Below, in pieces: positions 36,813-46,467 of a stretch of 64,000 bases of DNA. The stretch comes from Candidatus Roseilinea sp. (GTDB lineage Bacteria > Chloroflexota > Anaerolineae > J036 > Brachytrichaceae). The stretch spans positions 1 to 64,000 of the forward strand of contig JANWYN010000072.1 of NCBI GenBank assembly GCA_025055235.1, read 5' to 3'. Numbering within the stretch: position 1 is the first letter of the stretch; the number at the start of each line of letters is the position of its first letter. The notes under the pieces were generated by a model. The model was not told the origin of the DNA. It worked only from the letters and a program-made list of their open reading frames with translations, and did not search any database. Both the position numbers and the translations under genes were made by a program.

Positions 36813-37201
36813 GTAAATGGACGAACGACGAACTCGACAAGATCGGTAACGCGGAGGAACTGGAGATCGCGCCGCGCCAAAGCGACGGCACGCTGCGTAA
36901 ATCGTTGCCGATCTGGGTGGTGCGCGTTGGCGACAACCTCTACGTGCGCTCGTATCGCGGGCGCGCCGGCGCCTGGTTTCGCGCCGCGCAGGCCACCCAT
37001 GAAGGCCGCATTTCGACCGGCGGTGTAGAGAAGGACGTCGTCTTCGTCGAGGAGACCGACCCCGCCGTCAACGATCGGATTGACGCCGCCTACCGCACCA
37101 AGTACGGTCGCTATCCCCAGTACGTGGCGCCGATGGTGACCCCGGAGGTGCGGGCGACGACGCTCAAGTTGATACCACATATGAACGTCGAGGAGAACTG
37201 A
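36809..37201 (+). CDS. DUF2255 family protein
   Basis: This 130-aa cytoplasmic protein matches the DUF2255 pattern: PIWVVRVGDNLYVRSYRG, AWFRAAQA, and EETDPAVNDRIDAAYRTKYG. The fold is thought to be a small split-barrel-like domain. Function is unknown. Its start overlaps the preceding SDR stop by four bases, so the two are translationally coupled. The family often occurs beside SDR genes. Confidence 0.85.
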   Translation: MSKWTNDELDKIGNAEELEIAPRQSDGTLRKSLPIWVVRVGDNLYVRSYRGRAGAWFRAAQATHEGRISTGGVEKDVVFVEETDPAVNDRIDAAYRTKYGRYPQYVAPMVTPEVRATTLKLIPHMNVEEN

Positions 37202-37243
37202 AGTGGACGACGCCACAGCAGATACCGATCAAGGAACAGCACA

Positions 37244-38014
37244 ATGGCTATGGATGAGCAAGGGGTCTTCGCAGGCAAGACTGCATTTGTGACCGGGGGC
37301 GCCAGCGGCATCGGCCGAGCGACGGCATTGGCGTTTGCGCGCGCAGGCGCAAGCGTCGTGGTCGCCGACGTTTCAGAGCAGGGCGCTCAGGAAACGGCAC
37401 GCCTAATCGAAGAAATCGGCGGGCAAGCGCTTGCCGTTCGATGTGACGTGACGCGCGCCGAGGATGTAAAGGCGGCGCTGGACAAGACCATCGAAACCTT
37501 TGGGAGGTTAGATGCTGCTTTCAACAATGCCGGCATCGAGCATAGGCCGATGGCAGCGGCCGACATTTCTGAGACGGACTGGGATCGAATCACCAGCGTC
37601 AACCTTCGCGGTGTGTTTCTTTGCATGAAGTATGAGATCCCGCTGATGCTCAAACAGGGCGGTGGCGCGATTGTGAACACTTCTTCTGGGGCGGGCATTA
37701 AAGGCTTTCGGGGCGGCGCTGCATACGTCGCATCGAAGCACGGTGTGATTGGCCTGACCAGATCGGCTGCCCTTGACTATGCGGCACAGAACATCCGCAT
37801 CAATGCGGTGTGTCCGGGCATCATCGGCACGCCGATGATCGAGCGTCTCATTGGCAGTGCTGATGCAGTGCGCGAGCACTTGATCGCGCAAGAGCCGGTC
37901 GGAAGGATGGGCCGGCCTGAAGAAATCGCGAATGCCGTTCTCTGGCTATGCTCCGATGCCGCCAGCTTCGTCATCGGTCACGCCATGGTGATTGACGGTG
38001 GCCAGACCGTGTAA
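37244..38014 (+). CDS. Short-chain dehydrogenase/reductase (SDR)
   Basis: This 256-aa classical SDR has TGGASGIGRA for the dinucleotide, NNAG, a Ser-Tyr-Lys triad with YVASKHG, and VCPGIIGTPM. It ends FVIGHAMVIDGGQTV. An Asp after the second strand (VVADVSEQ) suggests NAD(H). It closes the AKR-SDR run and may be in the same transcript as the DUF2255 gene 42 bases upstream. Confidence 0.92.
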   Translation: MAMDEQGVFAGKTAFVTGGASGIGRATALAFARAGASVVVADVSEQGAQETARLIEEIGGQALAVRCDVTRAEDVKAALDKTIETFGRLDAAFNNAGIEHRPMAAADISETDWDRITSVNLRGVFLCMKYEIPLMLKQGGGAIVNTSSGAGIKGFRGGAAYVASKHGVIGLTRSAALDYAAQNIRINAVCPGIIGTPMIERLIGSADAVREHLIAQEPVGRMGRPEEIANAVLWLCSDAASFVIGHAMVIDGGQTV

Positions 38015-38180
38015 CAGGCTTTGGCAGTGGGCGTGTTGCTTCTGACTGTGAATCAGCGTGGTTGCGCTTATTTGTTTGCCTTGCTGACGATTGCCTGTAT
38101 CTTTTCGCCCCCTCGTCGTGCACTACTAAGTCAGAAACCATGGCATTCAGCCAAGCAGTTCCATACCCAAGGAGATAGCT

Positions 38181-38819
38181 ATGAAAAGGCGGAATTTCCT
38201 AATACTTATGCCGGTTCTGATTTTCTTCAATCTTAGCCTGGCATTCGCAGCACCCATGTCGCAGACGTCAACCTTCGTAATCTTAGAGCCGCCGCCGAGC
38301 ATTTTGCCCAACGGAAATGTGGGTGCAATCTATGGGATAGGACTCACTGCAAATGGAGGTAGCGGCCCCGTGACATGGTCAATCATTAGCGGAAAGTTAC
38401 CCGATGGCTTGACCATCTTCAGATATCGAGGCAATTCCTCCACGATGATCCATGGCACACCAACGCGTGTTCAAACGACAACCTTTACGGTAGAAGCGAG
38501 AGACAAAGCCGGCAATAGAGCTTCCCGGACGTATACCCTGACGATTGATCCGCCGTTGCCGTTGTACGTGGCCCATCCGAGTTCGACATTGCCCAATGGC
38601 ACAGTTGGCGTTCATTACGCAACCAATCTCTTCGCCAATGGCGGTGTGCAGCCATACAGTTGGGCGATTGTTGCGGGGCAACTACCTCCGGGGCTACGCT
38701 TATCTGGCAATCAGATCAACGGCACGCCTACGACGGCCGGCAACTTCGCCTTTACGGCCCGTGTGACCGATTCAACCGGCGTGCAAGCCTCAAAGGACTT
38801 TACGATCCTGATTCGGTAG
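38181..38819 (+). CDS. Secreted protein with two putative-Ig (He_PIG) domains
   Basis: This 212-aa protein has an N-terminal signal peptide (RRNFLILMPVLIFFNLSLAFA) and two repeats of about 85 residues. Each has the He_PIG consensus: LPNGNVGAIYGIGLTANGGS, GPVTWSIISGKLPDGL, IHGTPT, FTVEARDKAGN; then again LPNGTVGVHYATNLFANGGV. It is a small cell-surface or secreted adhesion-type module. The start has AAGGAG upstream. G+C is clearly lower than neighbours, suggesting recent acquisition. Confidence 0.87.
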   Translation: MKRRNFLILMPVLIFFNLSLAFAAPMSQTSTFVILEPPPSILPNGNVGAIYGIGLTANGGSGPVTWSIISGKLPDGLTIFRYRGNSSTMIHGTPTRVQTTTFTVEARDKAGNRASRTYTLTIDPPLPLYVAHPSSTLPNGTVGVHYATNLFANGGVQPYSWAIVAGQLPPGLRLSGNQINGTPTTAGNFAFTARVTDSTGVQASKDFTILIR

Positions 38820-38963
38820 TGGAGCGCGCCTTACCCGGCCTGCACATTCGTCCCCCACTGGCGAATGCACCCGGCGAAAGCCGACGATCCAATATGTGCC
38901 GCGAGGATTTAAAGGTCAGAAACCGGGTTCCCGTGCAGGCCGGGATACCCTCCATATCTCGCG

Positions 38964-39005
38964 GGCGTGATGCGAGCGACCGGAGAGAGTTGCTCGCATC
39001 ATGCC
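38964..39005. terminator. Stem-loop between convergent genes
   Basis: GGCGTGATGCGAGC (38964-38977) pairs with GCTCGCATCATGCC (38992-39005) with one G-T wobble and a 14-base loop. It lies between the convergent He_PIG gene and the PpiC gene. No T-run, so terminator activity is only likely by position. The remaining gap (38820-39070) shows no gene. Confidence 0.4.
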
Positions 39006-39070
39006 TGCGTGCGAATACATCCCCTCGAAAGCCGCAGTTCTGTTGCCTCGAGCCCTGATTCTGGCCGGGT

Positions 39071-40015
39071 TCAAATGAACCGCTCGATCTGCGAGCGCGC
39101 CTTCAGGCCGGCCATCCACTCCGCCAGCGCGATGGTCTGCAAATAGATGGTGTCGGCCTCGGTCAAGCCGCGCACCTCGCGACCGGTCACCCGGATGATG
39201 TGATAGCCGATCGGGCTTTTGACGATCTCGCTCGTTTCGCCCGGCTGTAGGCTGAACGCAGCGTCTTCCACTTCCGGCCACAACACAGCGCCGGTGTTGC
39301 GCGCGAACCAACCCAGGTCGCCGCCATCTGCGCGGGTGCTTTCGTCCAGCGAGAGCGACTGCGCCAGCGCGGTGAACTTGGCGCCGTTCTGCAATCGCGC
39401 CAGCACCTGGCGCGCCTCGCGCTCGGTGGCCACGACGATGTGATAGGCGTGGACGTATTCCGCCGTGCGCGGCATCGTCGCCAGCACGCGGTCGCGCATG
39501 GCGTTGGCCAGCAGTTCACGCCGGAGGAGTTCGCGGATGCTGTCCTCGGTTTGGCGCGTGGCCGCCAGCCAGGCTTGGAACTTCGCTTCCCCGCCGGCGC
39601 GCTCTTTGGCAATCGCCAGCTCTTCGGCGACCTGTTGATCGCTCACTTGGATGCCGTTGCGCGCGGCTTCTTGCTCGATCAGCGCCTGTTCGATGAGCGC
39701 CTCCAACGCTGCATCTCTGAGCTGCAGCGCCAGCAGCCGGCCTCGGTCGCTATTCGGATCGGGTGCATCGGGCAGCGCTGCGATGTAGCGCGCCAGCTCG
39801 GCTTCATATTCGGCCAGCGTGATGGGCTGGCCGTTCACGCGCGCTGCCAACGGGTTGGGCGTGGGCGTCGGTCGTGGCGTCGGCGTGGCAGTGGACTGAG
39901 GGATCACCGTCACGCCGAAGATTTCGGGGGTGATCACCGGCTGCGCATCGGCCGGGTTGCCGGCGCATGCCGTGAGCGACGCTGCCAATGCGGCGATGAC
40001 TGCTCTTCTGCTCAC
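39071..40015 (-). CDS. PpiC-type peptidyl-prolyl isomerase lipoprotein (SurA/PrsA-like)
   Basis: This 314-aa lipoprotein starts at GTG 40015, which overlaps the polA stop (GTGA). The signal ends in the lipobox LTAC, followed by a Thr-Pro linker. Residues 55-180 are a SurA_N-like chaperone domain (AARVNGQPITLAEYEAELAR). The PpiC rotamase domain (about 188-285) has YHIVVATEREARQVLARLQ, SLDESTRADGGDLGWFARN and SPIGYHIIRV. It should fold exported proteins on the outer side of the membrane. Coupling to polA is probably just operon sharing. Confidence 0.9.
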   Translation of the reverse strand: MSRRAVIAALAASLTACAGNPADAQPVITPEIFGVTVIPQSTATPTPRPTPTPNPLAARVNGQPITLAEYEAELARYIAALPDAPDPNSDRGRLLALQLRDAALEALIEQALIEQEAARNGIQVSDQQVAEELAIAKERAGGEAKFQAWLAATRQTEDSIRELLRRELLANAMRDRVLATMPRTAEYVHAYHIVVATEREARQVLARLQNGAKFTALAQSLSLDESTRADGGDLGWFARNTGAVLWPEVEDAAFSLQPGETSEIVKSPIGYHIIRVTGREVRGLTEADTIYLQTIALAEWMAGLKARSQIERFI

Positions 40016-42885
40016 GAGACTGCTTCCACCTCGTCCCAGTTTTTGCCCGCAGCCACGTCGGCGCGCAGCGGCACGCTCAGCCGGTAGGCCGATTCCATCT
40101 CGCGCTTGATCAGGGCGCAGACCTCGGCCAGCTCGTTGGGCGGGCAGTCGAACACCAGCTCGTCGTGCACTTGCAGCGTCATGCGTGCCTGGTAGCCGCC
40201 CTCGCGCAGCCGGCGATGCACGTTGATCATGGCGATTTTCATGATGTCGGCTGCTGAGCCTTGCACCGGATGGTTGATGGCTTCGCGCTCGGCGCGGCGG
40301 CGCACCGGCTCGGGCGATGTGCGCGAGGTCAGCTCCGGGAAGTAGCGCCGCCGGCCCAACACCGTCTCCACGTAGCCCTGCTCGGCGGCGCGGCGTTTGG
40401 TCGCGTCCAGCCACTCGCGCACGTGCGGGAAGCGGGCGAAGTAGCGGTTGATGAACTCCTGCGCTTCGGCTTGGGTCATGCCGGTGTTGGCCGCCAGGGC
40501 GAACGCGCCCATGCCATAGGCGATGCCGAAGTTGATGCGCTTGGCGTTGTTGCGTTGCATCGGCGTCACATCGCGCAGCGGCACGTCGTAGATCGCGGCG
40601 GCCGTCGTGGCGTGGATGTCTTCGTTGTTGGCGAAGGCTTGCTTCAGGGTTGGGTCGTCGGCCAGGTGGGCGAGGATGCGCAGCTCGACCTGCGAATAGT
40701 CGGCGCTGATCAGCCGCCAGCCCTTGCGCGGGATGAAGGCCTTGCGCACGCGCCGGCCCATTTCGGTCTTGACCGGGATGTTCTGCAGGTTGGGGTTCGA
40801 CGACGACAGCCGGCCGGTTACCGCGCCGGTTTGGTTGAAGTCGGTGTGCAGGCGGCCGGTCTTGGGGTTGATCAACTGCGGCAGCGCGTTCACATAGGTG
40901 CCTTGCAGCTTGCTCAGCTCGCGGTGCTCGAGAATGAGCGGGATGATCTCGTGCTGGTCGCGCAGATCGTCCAGCACATCGGCGGCGGTGGAAAAGCCGC
41001 CGGCTTCAGTCTTGCGCAGGCCCTGAGTAGGCAAGCCGAGCTTGCCGAACAGCACGTCGCTGAGCTGCTTGGTGGAGTTGATGTTGAACACCGTGCCGGC
41101 GATGTTGTAGATGCGCTTCTCCAAGTCGCGCAGGCGCTCGGTGATCTCGCCTGAAAGCTCGCCCAGGTATTTCACGTCGAGCGCGACGCCGGTCATCTCC
41201 ATATCCACCAGCACCGGGATGAGCGGCAGCTCGACTTCGTAGAACAGCCGCTCTTGGTTGCGCTCACGCAGCATCGGCTCGAGCACGTCGCGCAGGCGGT
41301 AGGTCGCGTCGGCGTCGGCAGCGGCGTAGGCGACCACATGCTCGATCGGCACCTCGCGCATGGTGATCTGTTTCTTGCCGCGCCCGATCAACTCGCTGAT
41401 CTCCGTCATCTGCCAGCCGAAGTAGTTGAAGGCCATCTGCTTGAGCCCCAGCGCGCGCCCGCCGGGGTCGCACAGGAACTGGGCGATCATCGTGTCGAAG
41501 ATCGGCTTGTCAATCGTCATGCCCACCTCGCGCAGCACCTCTAGGTCGAACTTGGCGTTGTGGGCGACGAGTTCCACGTCGCGGCGCTGGAGCGCCAGAA
41601 CGACCGGCTCGAACTTGGGCGACGTTGGATCCAGATGCCATGTGTGCGCCCGTTCGCCATCCGCCGATGCGGTGTGCGCTACGCAGGGTAAGTACCAGCC
41701 TTCGCCCTCCTTCACGCAGAAGGACAGGCCGACCAACTCACCGCGCAGTGGGTCAGTGTCGGTGGTCTCGGTGTCGAAGGCGATGCGCCGGGCGTCGTTC
41801 AGCGCGGCAAGCAACGCTTTGTATGCGTCGTCGCTGTCCACCAGGCGCGCGCGGGTAGGCGCGTCCACCTTGAGGACGACCGGCGGCTGGTCGGCGCCGG
41901 CGTCGAACATGCTCAGTTGTGCAGGTGAAGCAACGTCGCCGGCGTCCTCGGCCTCTGCCGCGACCGGCGCCTGTGGGATGCGCTTGACCAGGCTCTCGAA
42001 GCGCAGTTCGCGGAACAAGCCGAGCACGCGCTGGTAGTCGAACTGGGCGGCGCAGGCATCCCAGTTCACGTCGAGCGGCAGGTCGGTGCGAATGGTGGCG
42101 AGCTGTCTGCTCAGATAGGCAGACTCGCGGCCGGCCTCCAGCGCGCTGCGCACGCGCTTCTGGGTGATTTCGTCGAGGTGCGCGTAGATGCCGTCGAGCG
42201 TGCCGTACTGTTGCAAGAGCGCCTGCGCGGTCTTCTCGCCGATGCCGCGCACGCCGGGGATGTTGTCCGACGTGTCACCCACCAACGCCTTGTAGTCAAT
42301 CAACTGATCCGGCCGCACGCCGTAGGTGGACTCGACCAGCGCTTCGTCGTAGATGACGGTGTCTTCGAAGCGCTGGCGCGAGGTGAGCACCTTCACCGCC
42401 GGCGAGACGAGCTGCAGGGCGTCGCGGTCGCCGGTGACGATGATCACCTCCATCCCCTCGCCGCTGGCGCGCCGGGCAAGCGTGCCGAGTACGTCGTCGG
42501 CCTCGAAGCCCTCCGCCGTGAAGATCGGGATGTCGAATGTCTTCAGCAGGTGCTGGATGCGCGCGACTTGCTCTTCCAGCGTCTCCGGCGACTTCTGGCG
42601 GGTGCTCTTGTATTCGGGGTAGATGTCGTCGCGGAAGGTGGCGCCGACGTCGAACGCGGCAGCGATGTAGTCCGGCTGCTGCTCGTTCCACACCCGCAGC
42701 AGCATGCTGGCGAAGGTGTAGACCACACCGGTGAATTCCTTCTCGCCGCGCTCGTTCGTGATCGAGAGCTGGGCCAGGCCGGTATCGGGCCGGTTGGGTG
42801 GATAGACCACGAAGAACGCGCGGTACGCGAGTGAATGGCCGTCGAGCAGGAGCAGCTTCGGCTGTTTGCCATTGGCGTGTGCCAT
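40012..42885 (-). CDS. polA: DNA polymerase I
   Basis: This 957-aa enzyme is a full-length PolI. The 5'-3' exonuclease occupies residues 1-300 (LLLLDGHSLAYRAFF, VTGDRDALQLVS, GDTSDNIPGVRGIGEKTA). The 3'-5' proofreading domain is intact, with FDTETTDTDPL (Asp-x-Glu), AHNAKFDLEVL and YAAADADATY. The polymerase has motif A (SADYSQVELRILAHL), motif B (KRINFGIAYGMGA) and motif C (LQVHDELVFD). ATG 42885 is six bases after a TACAAT box, consistent with leaderless translation. The start region is duplicated just upstream (see 42883-42970). Confidence 0.96.
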   Translation of the reverse strand: MAHANGKQPKLLLLDGHSLAYRAFFVVYPPNRPDTGLAQLSITNERGEKEFTGVVYTFASMLLRVWNEQQPDYIAAAFDVGATFRDDIYPEYKSTRQKSPETLEEQVARIQHLLKTFDIPIFTAEGFEADDVLGTLARRASGEGMEVIIVTGDRDALQLVSPAVKVLTSRQRFEDTVIYDEALVESTYGVRPDQLIDYKALVGDTSDNIPGVRGIGEKTAQALLQQYGTLDGIYAHLDEITQKRVRSALEAGRESAYLSRQLATIRTDLPLDVNWDACAAQFDYQRVLGLFRELRFESLVKRIPQAPVAAEAEDAGDVASPAQLSMFDAGADQPPVVLKVDAPTRARLVDSDDAYKALLAALNDARRIAFDTETTDTDPLRGELVGLSFCVKEGEGWYLPCVAHTASADGERAHTWHLDPTSPKFEPVVLALQRRDVELVAHNAKFDLEVLREVGMTIDKPIFDTMIAQFLCDPGGRALGLKQMAFNYFGWQMTEISELIGRGKKQITMREVPIEHVVAYAAADADATYRLRDVLEPMLRERNQERLFYEVELPLIPVLVDMEMTGVALDVKYLGELSGEITERLRDLEKRIYNIAGTVFNINSTKQLSDVLFGKLGLPTQGLRKTEAGGFSTAADVLDDLRDQHEIIPLILEHRELSKLQGTYVNALPQLINPKTGRLHTDFNQTGAVTGRLSSSNPNLQNIPVKTEMGRRVRKAFIPRKGWRLISADYSQVELRILAHLADDPTLKQAFANNEDIHATTAAAIYDVPLRDVTPMQRNNAKRINFGIAYGMGAFALAANTGMTQAEAQEFINRYFARFPHVREWLDATKRRAAEQGYVETVLGRRRYFPELTSRTSPEPVRRRAEREAINHPVQGSAADIMKIAMINVHRRLREGGYQARMTLQVHDELVFDCPPNELAEVCALIKREMESAYRLSVPLRADVAAGKNWDEVEAVS

Positions 42886-42970
42886 GGCTGTATTGTAAGT
42901 TGGTCGAAGCAGCGCCTAACGCGCTTGGAGCGCGTTAGGCGCGTGAGGTGCATGGCTGTATTGTAAGTTG
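42883..42970 (-). repeat. 20-bp direct repeats flanking a 13-bp-stem palindrome at the polA start
   Basis: CATGGCTGTATTGTAAGTTG occurs at 42883-42902 and again at 42951-42970. Between them is a perfect palindrome GCGCCTAACGCGC-TTGGA-GCGCGTTAGGCGC (42912-42942). The first copy contains the polA ATG and its TACAAT -10 box. The second copy carries the same promoter and ATG 68 bases upstream. The layout looks like insertion of a palindromic unit with target duplication. Confidence 0.75.
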
Positions 42971-43025
42971 ATAGGTTGCTGGGTTGCCGGGTTGCTGGGT
43001 TGATGGGTTGTGTTGTTAGGTTGCC
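42971..43025 (+). repeat. Short GGTTGCTGG-word repeat
   Basis: The sequence ATAGGTTGCTGGGTTGCCGG continues as GGTTGCTGGGTTGATGGGTTG: a run of GGGTTGC/GGGTTGA words between the polA upstream region and the oxidoreductase stop at 43038. It is another short-word family, here without a clear second arm. Confidence 0.65.
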
Positions 43026-43037
43026 GGTGAAGAGCGA

Positions 43038-44243
43038 TTATTCGACCCGCTCGATGACCTTCCCCGTCTTCTTGTCTTTCAGGATCAGCTTGACGCGGCC
43101 GTCGGGCAGCTTCTCGCGTTTGATGGTTTGGTACTTGCCATCTTCCTTGGGTGCCGCGGCTCTGGACTTTGCGGCGTTTGGTGTCGCGCCTTGCCCGCGC
43201 CACACCGCCAGCTTGACCGGCTCCCAGCGCTTCGTCTTCGCCGACTTGTAGCACGCGTCAATGATCGCATTCACGACGTAGCCGTCGTAGAACGTCTCCA
43301 GCGGCTGGCGCCCTTCGTCCAGCGCGTTCAGCATGTCGGTGAACATGTGCACATAGCCGAGGTCAACCGTCTCATCGGCCACGGGGAAGAGCCAACCTTT
43401 CTCGCCTTCGGCTTTCTCGGCTACGTAGCCGTCGCTGCGGCCGGTTGCGGTGAACCATTCCAGCCCGGTGCGCAGGAAGTTGTTCGCCCAGATCGTGCCC
43501 TCCGTGCCGGCCACTTCGTCGCGCAAATCCATCCCGCCGCGGAAGCTCCAGCTCACCTCGAACTGGCCGATCGCGCCGTTCTCGTAGCGCACCAGGCCGA
43601 TGCTGTGGTCTTCGGCCTCGATTGGGTGGACCTGCGTATCGGCCCAGCACATGACCTCGACCGGCCGCACGTCCTTGCCGATGTAGTTGCGCGCGATCTC
43701 GATACAGTGGCAGCCCAGGTCTATGATCGCGCCACCGCCCGATGCGTCCTTATCCCAAAACCACGCGCTATGTGGGCCGGAATGCGTCTCGCGCGAGCGC
43801 GCCCACAGCACGCGGCCGATCGCGCCGCTCCTAACGAAGTCGAGCGACTTCATCATCTTTGGCGTGTAAACCAGGTCTTCGAGGTAGCCATGGAACACGC
43901 CTGCTTTCTCGACCGCGTCGAGCATCGCCTTCGCCTCGGCTGCCGTGCGGCCGAGCGGCTTGGTGCACAGCACGGCCTTGCCGGCTTTGGCCGCCAGCAA
44001 CGCAGCTTCTTTGTGCAGGTTATTGGGCAGGCCGATCACGACCACATCCGTCTCTGGATCGTTGATGGCGTCCTTCAAGTCGGTCGTATATCGCGGGACG
44101 TTCCAGCGCTTGGCGAACTCGCGGCCGCGTTCTTCGCTGCGCGAATACACCACGTGCACGCGGTCGCGGCTGCGCAAGCCTTGTAGCACCTGGGTGTAGA
44201 AGTTGCCGATTAGCCCTGTGCCGAGCATGGTGATCTTTCTCAT
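43038..44243 (-). CDS. GFO/IDH/MocA family oxidoreductase
   Basis: This 401-aa NAD(P)-dependent dehydrogenase has the Rossmann motif [15 protein letters not shown] at the N-terminus, the catalytic Lys in CTKPLG (residues about 97-102) and [12 protein letters not shown] near 180, as in inositol or sugar dehydrogenases. The last 60 residues (a Lys-rich tail, [19 protein letters not shown]) are additional to the family. ATG 44243 overlaps the stop of the ferritin-like gene (ATGA). It is the third gene of a coupled trio with a PfkB sugar kinase, so a sugar or polyol pathway is likely. Confidence 0.9.
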   Translation of the reverse strand: MRKITMLGTGLIGNFYTQVLQGLRSRDRVHVVYSRSEERGREFAKRWNVPRYTTDLKDAINDPETDVVVIGLPNNLHKEAALLAAKAGKAVLCTKPLGRTAAEAKAMLDAVEKAGVFHGYLEDLVYTPKMMKSLDFVRSGAIGRVLWARSRETHSGPHSAWFWDKDASGGGAIIDLGCHCIEIARNYIGKDVRPVEVMCWADTQVHPIEAEDHSIGLVRYENGAIGQFEVSWSFRGGMDLRDEVAGTEGTIWANNFLRTGLEWFTATGRSDGYVAEKAEGEKGWLFPVADETVDLGYVHMFTDMLNALDEGRQPLETFYDGYVVNAIIDACYKSAKTKRWEPVKLAVWRGQGATPNAAKSRAAAPKEDGKYQTIKREKLPDGRVKLILKDKKTGKVIERVE

Positions 44244-45535
44244 GGTTCTGTGAACTCCTTGGATTGAGATGAGGATGACGGGATAACTGGCACCGGCGCG
44301 TGCCGTTGCTTCACTGCTGTGCGATGTTCCCTGCCTGCCGCCGAAAACGGCGCAATGTGCTCGAGGCCGCCCTCGAACCAATGGTCCAACTGCCGCCGCG
44401 CGATGTTGACGTGCAGCACCTCGTCGGCCCAGTCGAAGTCCTGAAAGGTCGTCATCAGTTCGTGCCGGGCGGCGTCGCGGCAGAACTCCCACTCCAGCCG
44501 CTTGCCGGGCGGGTACTTCATATTCTTGCCCTCCACTTCCAGCCCAAGCACGGCATATTGCTCCAGCGGTGGCGCTTCCATGGCGAACACGCCTTCGTAA
44601 TCGCGCATCGGCAGCGCAGCACGATCGCCATATGTCGCTTCGATTGCCGCTTCGCCGAACATGGAGTGGCGCACCTCATCCCAGCAGTGCCGTGAGATAT
44701 CGGCGTAGAAGCTCCACGGCATGTCCTGGGTCTCGAACAGCACGATGGCCAAACCTTCGGCGACGTTGATCTCGCTCAGCCGGATGCTCATCATGTAGTT
44801 GAGGTGGTCAGCGACGTGCTCGTATGGCGGCTTCACAAAGTCCCAGACGCGCGCGAACGAATCGTCCCGGGTGAGTTCATGCGGGATGCGATAAGGTACT
44901 TGTGATGCCTTGCGCGGCGGCAGCTCGCTGCGCGGGGCAGTTCCATCTAGGCCACCCGCAGCACTCAAATAGCGCATGAGCGAGTGTTGCCATGCCTCGG
45001 CCAGCTCGCGATCGGCATCGGTGAACGGTGTGCGGTTCAACACCGATTCGAGCAACGTTGGATGTTCGATCTCATCGGCCAGACATTGCTTGATGAGGCG
45101 AACGCTCGGGTAATCGGCGAGATGATTTGCCTCGCGGAGATAGGCCTGGTATGCCTGGCGCAACGCCGGCTTGATCAAGTGGGTGACGACGGCCAGAAAT
45201 GCGGGGGCGTTCGGCAGATGCTCGGCTTCGTCGAAGAAGACTGCCAGTGCTTCGTCGGGCACAACGTCCAGCCGGCCTTTCGCGACGCGCATCTCCAGGA
45301 CGCGCGCTCGCAAGCCGTCGGCGTGCATGCAAGCCTCGTATTGCAGGCGCCCCATCAGCAACTTGACCTCGCGATCGGCGATTGTCACGACACGCGAGGC
45401 GAACAGGCGCATCAAGCGCATCTCGACATAGGCCAAGCGCCGCAGCCGCATCGCTGACTCACCGACCGATAGTCCCGGCGCGTGCACGCGATCCAGGCCT
45501 GCGTAGCGACAGCGGTCGTCGCGATCGTTCATCAT
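44240..45535 (-). CDS. Ferritin-like di-iron protein of unknown function
   Basis: This 431-aa protein is mostly helical. It shows repeated Glu and ExxH elements expected for a di-iron four-helix bundle: [12 protein letters not shown], then [16 protein letters not shown], and later [12 protein letters not shown] with [15 protein letters not shown]. An earlier region also has [11 protein letters not shown]. The start at 45535 has GGAGG upstream and overlaps the kinase stop by four bases. I do not recognise the family by name. Oxygenase, oxidase or iron-storage roles are all possible. The coupling to a sugar kinase and a MocA dehydrogenase is unusual for this fold. Confidence 0.72.
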   Translation of the reverse strand: MMNDRDDRCRYAGLDRVHAPGLSVGESAMRLRRLAYVEMRLMRLFASRVVTIADREVKLLMGRLQYEACMHADGLRARVLEMRVAKGRLDVVPDEALAVFFDEAEHLPNAPAFLAVVTHLIKPALRQAYQAYLREANHLADYPSVRLIKQCLADEIEHPTLLESVLNRTPFTDADRELAEAWQHSLMRYLSAAGGLDGTAPRSELPPRKASQVPYRIPHELTRDDSFARVWDFVKPPYEHVADHLNYMMSIRLSEINVAEGLAIVLFETQDMPWSFYADISRHCWDEVRHSMFGEAAIEATYGDRAALPMRDYEGVFAMEAPPLEQYAVLGLEVEGKNMKYPPGKRLEWEFCRDAARHELMTTFQDFDWADEVLHVNIARRQLDHWFEGGLEHIAPFSAAGREHRTAVKQRHAPVPVIPSSSSQSKEFTEP

Positions 45536-46467
45536 GTCGTAACCTCCTGTAACAACTCGGTTGCATCCTTCACTCTGGGAATGCGCGGATATGCGCCCGG
45601 CCCGGTGACGGCAAAGGCAGCTACCCGGCAGCCCAGCCTGGCACATGCTTCCAGCGGTAGGTCGTGGGCCAAACCCGCGATGAAGCCGGCGATGAAAGTA
45701 TCGCCCGCGCCGGTGGTATCCGTGGCAGCGACGGGCACGGCCGGCACGCGGACGAACGCGCCATCGGCGCGGAAGCAGCAGCCTTCATCGCCCAGCGTGA
45801 GCACGATTGTGCCCGACGTGTGCGAAGCAAGCACATCGAGGATGTCCTCCGGCCGGTCACGATGTGCCAGTTGCCGGCCTTCGTCATAGTTGAGGATGAA
45901 GTAATCTGCCTGAGCCAGCGCCGGGCGCAGGAAAGCCAATCCGCGACCATCGCCGTCCCAGCAGATGTTGAGCACCGTGGTTGCGCCGCATCGCCGCGCG
46001 CGGGCGAACAATTGCCCGACTGCGTCACCGGTGAACTGTGGCAGGACGAAGACGCTGCACACGGCGACGAACCGCGCGCTGCGCAGCCAGTCATCCGGCA
46101 CGTCATCCAGTACGAACGCCTCGTTGGCGCCGTTGACGAACAGCACGCTCTTTTCGCCGGTGGGTGAGACTGTGACAAGCGACGTGCCGGTGCCCAGCGA
46201 GGGGTGTCGCGCCAGCCGGTCAATGTTGACCCCTTCCGCGGCCAGCGTTGTCCGGAATTGTTCGCCCACCATGTCGGCGCCGCTGTAACCCACCAGGCTG
46301 GCCGGCATGCCCAAACGCGCCAAGGCGATTGCCAGATTGCCGCCGTTACCGCTCAGCGCAAAGTCCACTTGCTCGATCTTGTGCAGTTCTCCGGGCGCCG
46401 GCAGTGACGACACCGGTCTGCAGAGCACATCGAGCTGGAGGTTGCCGAAGACCAAGACCTCGTTCAT
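45532..46467 (-). CDS. PfkB-family carbohydrate kinase
   Basis: This 311-aa ribokinase-like kinase starts MNEVLVFGNLQLDVLCRPV. It has the first PfkB signature region (LSGNGGNLAIALARLGM) and the second with the catalytic Asp (DTTGAGDTFIAGFIAGLA, near residue 255). The substrate could be ribose, fructose, inositol or a nucleoside. It is the first gene of three overlapping genes. The ATG at 46467 is preferred to a longer frame that begins in the palindromic upstream region. Confidence 0.92.
   Translation of the reverse strand: MNEVLVFGNLQLDVLCRPVSSLPAPGELHKIEQVDFALSGNGGNLAIALARLGMPASLVGYSGADMVGEQFRTTLAAEGVNIDRLARHPSLGTGTSLVTVSPTGEKSVLFVNGANEAFVLDDVPDDWLRSARFVAVCSVFVLPQFTGDAVGQLFARARRCGATTVLNICWDGDGRGLAFLRPALAQADYFILNYDEGRQLAHRDRPEDILDVLASHTSGTIVLTLGDEGCCFRADGAFVRVPAVPVAATDTTGAGDTFIAGFIAGLAHDLPLEACARLGCRVAAFAVTGPGAYPRIPRVKDATELLQEVTT

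Noticed and set aside
38021-38236. Small frame between the SDR and the Ig-like protein gene
   Set aside because: No ribosome-binding site, overlaps the real signal-peptide start at 38181, no conserved features.
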